Below, piece after piece: positions 5,748-9,925 of a stretch of DNA of 9,925 nucleotides. The position numbers were made by a program, and so were the translations under genes. The stretch spans positions 1 through 9,925 of the forward strand of contig JALGTI010000105.1 of NCBI GenBank assembly GCA_029821455.1. Direction: 5' to 3'. Below the pieces are notes generated by a model, which saw only the letters and a list, made by a program, of their open reading frames with translations, did not search any database and was not told where the DNA came from. The DNA is from Candidatus Zipacnadia bacterium (GTDB taxonomy: Bacteria > Armatimonadota > Zipacnadia > Zipacnadales > Zipacnadaceae). How positions within the stretch are numbered: the first letter of the stretch is position 1; each line of letters begins with the position of its first letter.

Positions 5748-7013
5748 TCATTGTGTTGGTTGGCCGTGGTTCCTCTTACCATCAGGTGGTCTCTTCGACC
5801 GAGCGGTCCTTTGCCGCGGTCGCCGCCGTCGGGCCGGGCGCTCTTTGGCAGTGTCAGACTGCTGTTGAGGAGCTTGTGGGGCCTGCTGCGCTTGAGTCTC
5901 AGTCTGCTTGGTCTCACGTGAGCGCTGGCGGCGGGAACGAAGCCTTGGCCGCCGCCGCTTCCCGCGGCGGTGATCGTCCTGAGAAGGCTGAGCCGGTGCA
6001 GGCTCCGCGGCCGGTGGGGCTGAAGCCTTCTCAGGCTCTGGAGCTTGCAGCTCATGACCGGGCCAGCCGACCTCGGAGGTGTCCAACTCCACCATTTCAT
6101 CCTCTCCGAACTGCACCAATACACGGCCCCGCAGCAACTGCACATCCTTGACCACACCGGCGCCCCTGAGAGTGGTGACCTCTGTGCCAACCTTAGGTAG
6201 TTCCTCGGCCAGTGCCTGGTAGGTATCATGTTCGTAGCGCAGGCAGCACATCAGGCGGTCGCAGATCCCGCTGATCTTGGCCGGGTTCAGCGACAAGCCC
6301 TGGTCTTTGGCCAGCCGGATGCCCACGGGCTCGAAGTCGCGCAAAAACTGTGCGCAGCATAACGGCCGACCGCACGGCCCTAATCCGCCAATAAGTTTTG
6401 CCTCATCACGCACGCCAATCTGGCGTAGCTCAATGCGGCAGTGGAAGGTCTGGGCCAGATCACGGACAAGCTCTCTGAAGTCCACGCGCTCTTCAGCGCT
6501 GAAGTAGAAGGTCAGCCGCCGGGCGTCGAAGGTATAGGCGGCCTCGATCGGCTTCATCGGCAGGCTGTGAGCGGCGATCTTTTCCTCGCAGATCTGGAGA
6601 GCACTCCGCTCTCGCTCCTGCAGTGCCTCCCGCTGGCGAAGGTCCTCGGCCGTTGCCTTGCGCATCAGCGGCTTCAGTCCAGCCGGGACCTCACCCTCAG
6701 CGGCGTCCTCATCTACGAAGACCACCTCTCCGAGGTCAACGCCTTTCTCGGTGCGAGCCAGCACTTCGTCACCTGGCAGGCAATCCACACCGCTGCGCCG
6801 GAAGTGATAGATTTTCCCGCTGCGTTGGAAAGAGACCCCGACGATGGCAGGCATCTCGTCTTCAACTGGGGGCGCCTCAGGCTCTGGCAGGTCCAGTTCG
6901 AGAACTGGGTGGCTGTCGCTTTGGCTGTTCTCTTCAGCAGCTTGTGGTTCGACCGCCGCTTCCGGCTCTTCGCTGCTGGCCGGCTGTTGGAGAATGCCGC
7001 TGTCTTCACTCAT
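5748..7013 (-). CDS. ricT: RicT/YaaT-like PSP1 domain protein with an arginine-rich C-terminal tail
   Basis: This PSP1-domain protein is related to B. subtilis RicT (YaaT), which with RicA and RicF forms an iron-sulfur complex that affects RNase Y-dependent mRNA maturation and the Spo0A phosphorelay. The core (about residues 54-320) shows VGVSFQRSGKIYHF, EEKIAAHSLPMK, YTFDARRLTFYFSAEERVDF, RIELRQIGVRDEAK, GPCGRPLCC and KISGICDRLMCCLRYE. Cysteines 214, 219, 220, 251, 256 and 257 match the conserved set expected to hold the cluster. Around this core are an acidic Glu/Pro-rich N-terminal segment (about 1-53) and a roughly 100-residue tail, disordered in appearance, with two Arg/Lys-rich blocks. 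The start is uncertain. The ATG at 7013 is the only ATG near the 5' end but lacks a clear ribosome site. The TTG at 7064 overlaps the mfd stop (TTGA) and would add 17 residues; the ATG at 6854 would remove the acidic segment. FmdB follows after 13 bp. Family call firm; role in this organism inferred. Confidence 0.9.
   Translation of the reverse strand: MSEDSGILQQPASSEEPEAAVEPQAAEENSQSDSHPVLELDLPEPEAPPVEDEMPAIVGVSFQRSGKIYHFRRSGVDCLPGDEVLARTEKGVDLGEVVFVDEDAAEGEVPAGLKPLMRKATAEDLRQREALQERERSALQICEEKIAAHSLPMKPIEAAYTFDARRLTFYFSAEERVDFRELVRDLAQTFHCRIELRQIGVRDEAKLIGGLGPCGRPLCCAQFLRDFEPVGIRLAKDQGLSLNPAKISGICDRLMCCLRYEHDTYQALAEELPKVGTEVTTLRGAGVVKDVQLLRGRVLVQFGEDEMVELDTSEVGWPGHELQAPEPEKASAPPAAEPAPAQPSQDDHRRGKRRRPRLRSRRQRSRETKQTETQAQQAPQAPQQQSDTAKERPARRRRPRQRTARSKRPPDGKRNHGQPTQ
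5952..5970 (-). repeat. 7-bp GC-only inverted repeat (short hairpin) inside ricT
   Basis: CCGCCGC at 5952-5958 and GCGGCGG at 5964-5970 are separated by five bases. The hairpin lies 7 bases beyond the 12-bp inverted repeat in the direction of ricT transcription. It falls in codons for the first Arg block (RRGKRR), so CGC/CGG codon runs alone may explain it. Confidence 0.4.
5978..6035 (-). repeat. Perfect 12-bp inverted repeat inside ricT
   Basis: CCTGAGAAGGCT at 5978-5989 and AGCCTTCTCAGG at 6024-6035 are exact reverse complements separated by 34 bases. A further AGCC (5991-5994) / GGCT (6018-6021) pairing continues the stem after a small internal loop. The arms encode part of the Pro/Ala/Glu-rich start of the RicT tail. 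In the ricT mRNA this could fold into a long hairpin. No T-run follows on the minus strand, so it is not a canonical intrinsic terminator. Any function is unproven. Confidence 0.6.
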
Positions 7014-7060
7014 ATATATCAAGCCATTCGTGTCCGCGTATTCTGATAGCACCTCATGGG

Positions 7061-9632
7061 TCAACCAGCCGTGCTTGCGGCTGACACAGGCGAACCCGAG
7101 GGCTGCCGGGTCTGCTCGCGGGCATCGAGTAGTTCCAGCAACTGCTCCAGGCCGCGGAACATACCCTCGCTGTCCCGGGCAGTATACCCGAAACTGATCT
7201 GATTACTGCTGAAACTGACGCGGGGGATGGCCGACCGCACTCCCTGGCGGGCCTGCCGGGCGGTAGGGCGGTACAATCCTTCACAGATACGCTGTTCGCG
7301 GGCGCTCAGCTTGTGCTCGTCGTCTATGCGCATTACAATCCGCCCGTTGCCGGCTGATACGTCGGCCACACCGACCGCCATACACGCCAGCTTGAGTCTG
7401 GCCAGCCGCACCAAGTTCTGGACAGGTTTCGGCATCGGACCGTAACGGTCCTCCAATTCCTGGCACAGGACGTCAATTTCCTGCTCAGTCTCACAGGCCG
7501 CCAGGCGCCGGTATAGCTCAATGCGAACCCTTTCGCCGGGTACGTAGCTGGCCGGGATGACGGCCTCCACTGGCAGGTCCACAGCAGGCTGTCCATCCGG
7601 CGAGGCATACGGCTCGCCCTTGAGAGCGCGTACCGAGTCGGCCAGCATCTGGCAGTACAGGTCGAGGCCGACAGCGGACATGTGCCCGCTCTGCTCTGCC
7701 CCCAGGATGTCGCCGGCACCGCGGATTTCCAGGTCGCGCATCGCCAGCTTGAAGCCCGAGCCCAACTCACTGAACTCCTCGATGGCCTTCAGGCGCTGCT
7801 CAGCCTCCTCGTTGAGCCGCTCAGGATACCGATATAGCAGATATGCGTAGGCCTGCCGGTTGGAGCGGCCCACCCGCCCGCGTAACTGATACAACTGCGC
7901 CAATCCCAGCTTGTGAGCGTCGTCAATGATGATGGTATTAACATTGGGCACATCGAGGCCGTTCTCGATGATAGTGGTGCAGACCAAGACGTCAAATTCC
8001 TCGGCATAGAAAGCTAGCATCACCTGTTCGAGGTCGGCCTCGGGCATCTGGCCGTGGGCCACGGCAACCCGGGCCTCGGGGACCAGACGCTGAACAGCAG
8101 CGGCGACGTGGCTGATGGACTGCACGCGGTTGTGGACGAAGTAGACCTGGCCGCCACGCTCCAATTCCCTGCGAATGGCTTGGCGGACGAGTTCATCGTC
8201 CCGCTCACGGACATAGGTGCGGATCGGCATCCGGCCCTGGGGCGGGTCATTGATGAGGCTGACCTCGCGGATGCCGGAAAGAGCCATATTGAGCGTGCGG
8301 GGGATAGGTGTGGCGGTCAGCGTGATGACGTCCACCGTCTCGCGCAGTTTCTTAAGCCTCTCCTTCTGCCTGACCCCAAAGCGCTGCTCCTCATCAATGA
8401 CCACCAGGCCGAGGTCCTTGAACTGGAGGTCGGAGGACAGCAGCCGGTGAGTGCCAATCACCACGTCAACCGTGCCGTCTTTCAGGCCGCGGATGATGCG
8501 CTGCTGCTGCTCTCGGCTCCTGAAACGGCTGAGCATTGCAACCTCAACCGGATAGCGCGACAGGCGCTCGCGGAAGGTATTGTAATGCTGTTGGGCCAGT
8601 ACTGTGGTGGGCACCAGCACTGCCACCTGCTTGCCGTCCAGCACCGCCTTGAAGGCCGCGCGAATCGCCACCTCGGTCTTGCCATAGCCCACATCCCCGC
8701 AGATGAGGCGGTCGGCCGGAATGGGCTGCTCCATATCGGCCTTGACATCCTCAACAGCCTGCCACTGGTCAGGGGTCTCCTCATAGCGGAATGAATTCTC
8801 CAGTTCGGTCACCCATGGCCCATCTGGTGCGAACGCAAAGCCCTCAGCCCGCTCGCGGGCGGCATAGAGCTTTATTAGCTCTGCAGCCATCAGCTGGGTG
8901 GACTTACGCGCGCGGCGCTTGGCTTGCTCCCAGCGGCCACTCTTGAGCGAGGTCACCTGCGGCTGGCCGCCTTCAGCGCCGATGTACTTCTGAACGCGGT
9001 CAAGCTGGGTCACCGGCACGTAGAGCTTGTCGCCGGCGGCGTACTCCAGCACCAGGTAGTCGCGCTCCATTCCCCCGACCTGCTGCTTGGATAGCCCTTG
9101 ATAAAGCGCAATGCCGTGGTTGATGTGCACCACGTAGTCGCCCTCGTGCAGCTCCCGGAGCGAGGTGAGGGCAAAGCCGCGCTTGTAGACCGGCTCATCG
9201 GGGCGCTTGAGCTTCCGCCAGCCATAAATCTCGCGGCCGGTCAGGACAATCAAATTGGCCGACGGGATGGTAAAGCCGCCCGAGATGTCAATGTTCGCCG
9301 CGTTAATCAGACCGGGCTCCAGATTAAGTTCATCATCGGCCGCGTGTAGGTCGGACAGGCCCCGCGATTGCAGGACTTCGAGCGTGCGCGGTACATCATT
9401 CGTGCAGATGATGACGTGCTTGCCCTGGTGCTGCCAGTCCGACAGCCCTTCGACCAGCAGCTCGAACTTACCGCCGAAGCTGTCCACAGGCGGGGTGCTG
9501 AAGGGGAAGAGGGGTATGTTACCGGCCCAGGGCACCTCGCGCCGCAACATGCTCAAGTAGACGATGGGCCGCTGCAGACGGGGCTGCTGCAAATAGGCGG
9601 CCAGCAGCTTTGCAAGCGGCATACAGGCCGTA
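7061..9632 (-). CDS. mfd: Transcription-repair coupling factor Mfd, main body (RNA polymerase-interacting, translocase and C-terminal domains)
   Basis: Mfd is a superfamily 2 DNA translocase that removes RNA polymerase stalled at lesions and recruits UvrA. Counting residues from the internal ATG at 9622, the end of the UvrB-like N-terminal module is followed by a CarD-like RNA polymerase-interaction domain (about 150-230, GDYVVHINHGIALYQGL). The helicase lobes carry Walker A GDVGYGKT (309-316), DEEQRFG (410-416), LTATPIPRTL (435-444), IIENGLDVPN (551-560) and QLRGRVGRS (579-587), then EIRGAGDILG. The C-terminal TRCF domain (about 680-790) includes ELYRRLA and ELEDRYGPMPKPVQNL. The ATG at 9622 has no Shine-Dalgarno and lies in the middle of the family sequence, so it is not a natural start. 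The preceding part of Mfd continues in another frame (next entry), which indicates a frameshift near 9633-9636. The TGA at 7061 is followed by ricT. Confidence 0.93.
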
Positions 9633-9633
9633 C

Positions 9634-9925
9634 CCCACTGCGATAGGCGGAATGCACATCTGTCTCGAACTGCTCCCCATGGGACTGCAAGCGCATAGGT
9701 TCATCCACAATCAGGTAGGCATCTTTGGGCAGATAATCGAGGATACTGTCCGGCTGCTGGTAAATGAAGGGTAGATAGTGAATGAGCGATGGCCCCGGCC
9801 GAAGCTGTTCGAGGCGCTGGAGGTCCTCATCCATGCGCTCCCGCAGCCGCTGTGCCTCCCGCTGCTTGTCATCAGTATTAAGTTGGTCTAGCTCCCGGCG
9901 GAATGCGCTGCGGATGGCCGGTAGC
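9634..9925 (-). CDS. mfd: Mfd N-terminal UvrB-like region, partial, in a different frame from the main body
   Basis: The minus-strand frame is open from the right edge and reads LRERMDEDLQRLEQLR, YLPFIYQQPDSILDYLPKD and AYLIVDEP. The last two match the 'LDYLP.D...DEP' segment of the UvrB-like N-terminal module of Mfd. It runs on through HGEQFETDVHSAYRSG and then loses family resemblance, ending at a stop at 9553. The remaining Mfd sequence resumes one frame over with MPLAKLLAAYLQQPRL. Restoring one base at the GGGG run (CCCC on the plus strand at 9633-9636) would join the two parts as AYRSGGTACMPLAKLL. The true N-terminus lies beyond the window, probably 150-200 residues upstream judging by usual Mfd length. 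Either the gene is damaged or the assembly has an indel. Confidence 0.8.

Noticed and set aside
5753..6151. 132-codon plus-strand ORF opposite the RicT tail
   Set aside because: Composition is the complement of Arg/Pro/Ala codons; no ribosome site or family resemblance.
8054..8794. 246-codon plus-strand ORF opposite mfd
   Set aside because: It mirrors the helicase motifs of mfd on the other strand and has no recognisable domain; a shadow frame.
9620..9622. ATG at 9622 as the true mfd start
   Set aside because: No Shine-Dalgarno precedes it, and recognisable Mfd N-terminal sequence lies directly upstream in another frame.
9633..9636. Programmed ribosomal frameshifting in mfd
   Set aside because: A short G run without a classic slippery heptamer, Shine-Dalgarno stimulator or obvious downstream structure; Mfd is not known to use recoding. 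An indel is simpler.
9519..9710. Third minus-strand frame across the mfd break (MCIPPIAVGYGLYAA...)
   Set aside because: Neither side resembles Mfd in this frame; the join is best explained by the other two frames.
1..9925. Search for CRISPR arrays, tRNA/rRNA genes, insertion sequences and defence genes
   Set aside because: Coding sequence fills nearly the whole window; no regularly spaced repeats, cloverleaf, transposase or terminal repeats were seen.

Overview
The window is a gene-dense, GC-rich (by eye close to 60%) bacterial chromosome segment made of housekeeping genes. I see no phage, transposon, CRISPR, tRNA or rRNA signal. There is one rightward partial gene at the left edge (ruvB, 3' part). 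Facing it is a tight leftward series of six genes covering the rest: mfd (N-terminus off the right edge) -> ricT/PSP1 -> FmdB-type zinc ribbon -> metG -> membrane GAF/HD-GYP protein -> transglutaminase-like lipoprotein. No stretch of more than about 50 bases lies outside a gene.

The organism cannot be named with certainty. RicT (PSP1/YaaT family), a ricT-metG neighbourhood reminiscent of the Bacillus subtilis ricT-metS region, strong purine-rich Shine-Dalgarno sites and frequent GTG/TTG starts suggest a high-GC member of the Terrabacteria side of the tree (for example Armatimonadota, Chloroflexota or a relative). This is inference. The lipobox protein shows that it exports lipoproteins.

The leftward genes look like one transcription unit. 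Gaps, using my preferred starts, are about 47 bp (mfd/ricT), 13 bp (ricT/FmdB), 14 bp (FmdB/metG), 44 bp (metG/HD-GYP) and 2 bp (HD-GYP/lipoprotein). Three starts were moved inward from the longest ORF because a Shine-Dalgarno site sits at proper spacing from an internal codon: lipoprotein GTG at 2011, HD-GYP TTG at 3480, metG ATG at 5483. The ricT start is unresolved (ATG 7013 or TTG 7064).

Functionally the unit mixes transcription-coupled repair (Mfd), RNA maturation or phosphorelay control (RicT), tRNA charging (MetG), cyclic-di-nucleotide turnover (HD-GYP) and an envelope protein, so it is probably a co-expressed set and not a dedicated pathway. Points for a second look: an apparent frameshift in mfd near 9633-9636; a 155-bp tail-to-tail overlap of ruvB with the lipoprotein gene; two adjacent inverted repeats inside the ricT coding region; an arginine-rich tail on RicT; an insertion just after the KISKS motif of MetG; and a GFP variant of the HD-GYP motif. 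I did not find a convincing previously undescribed system.
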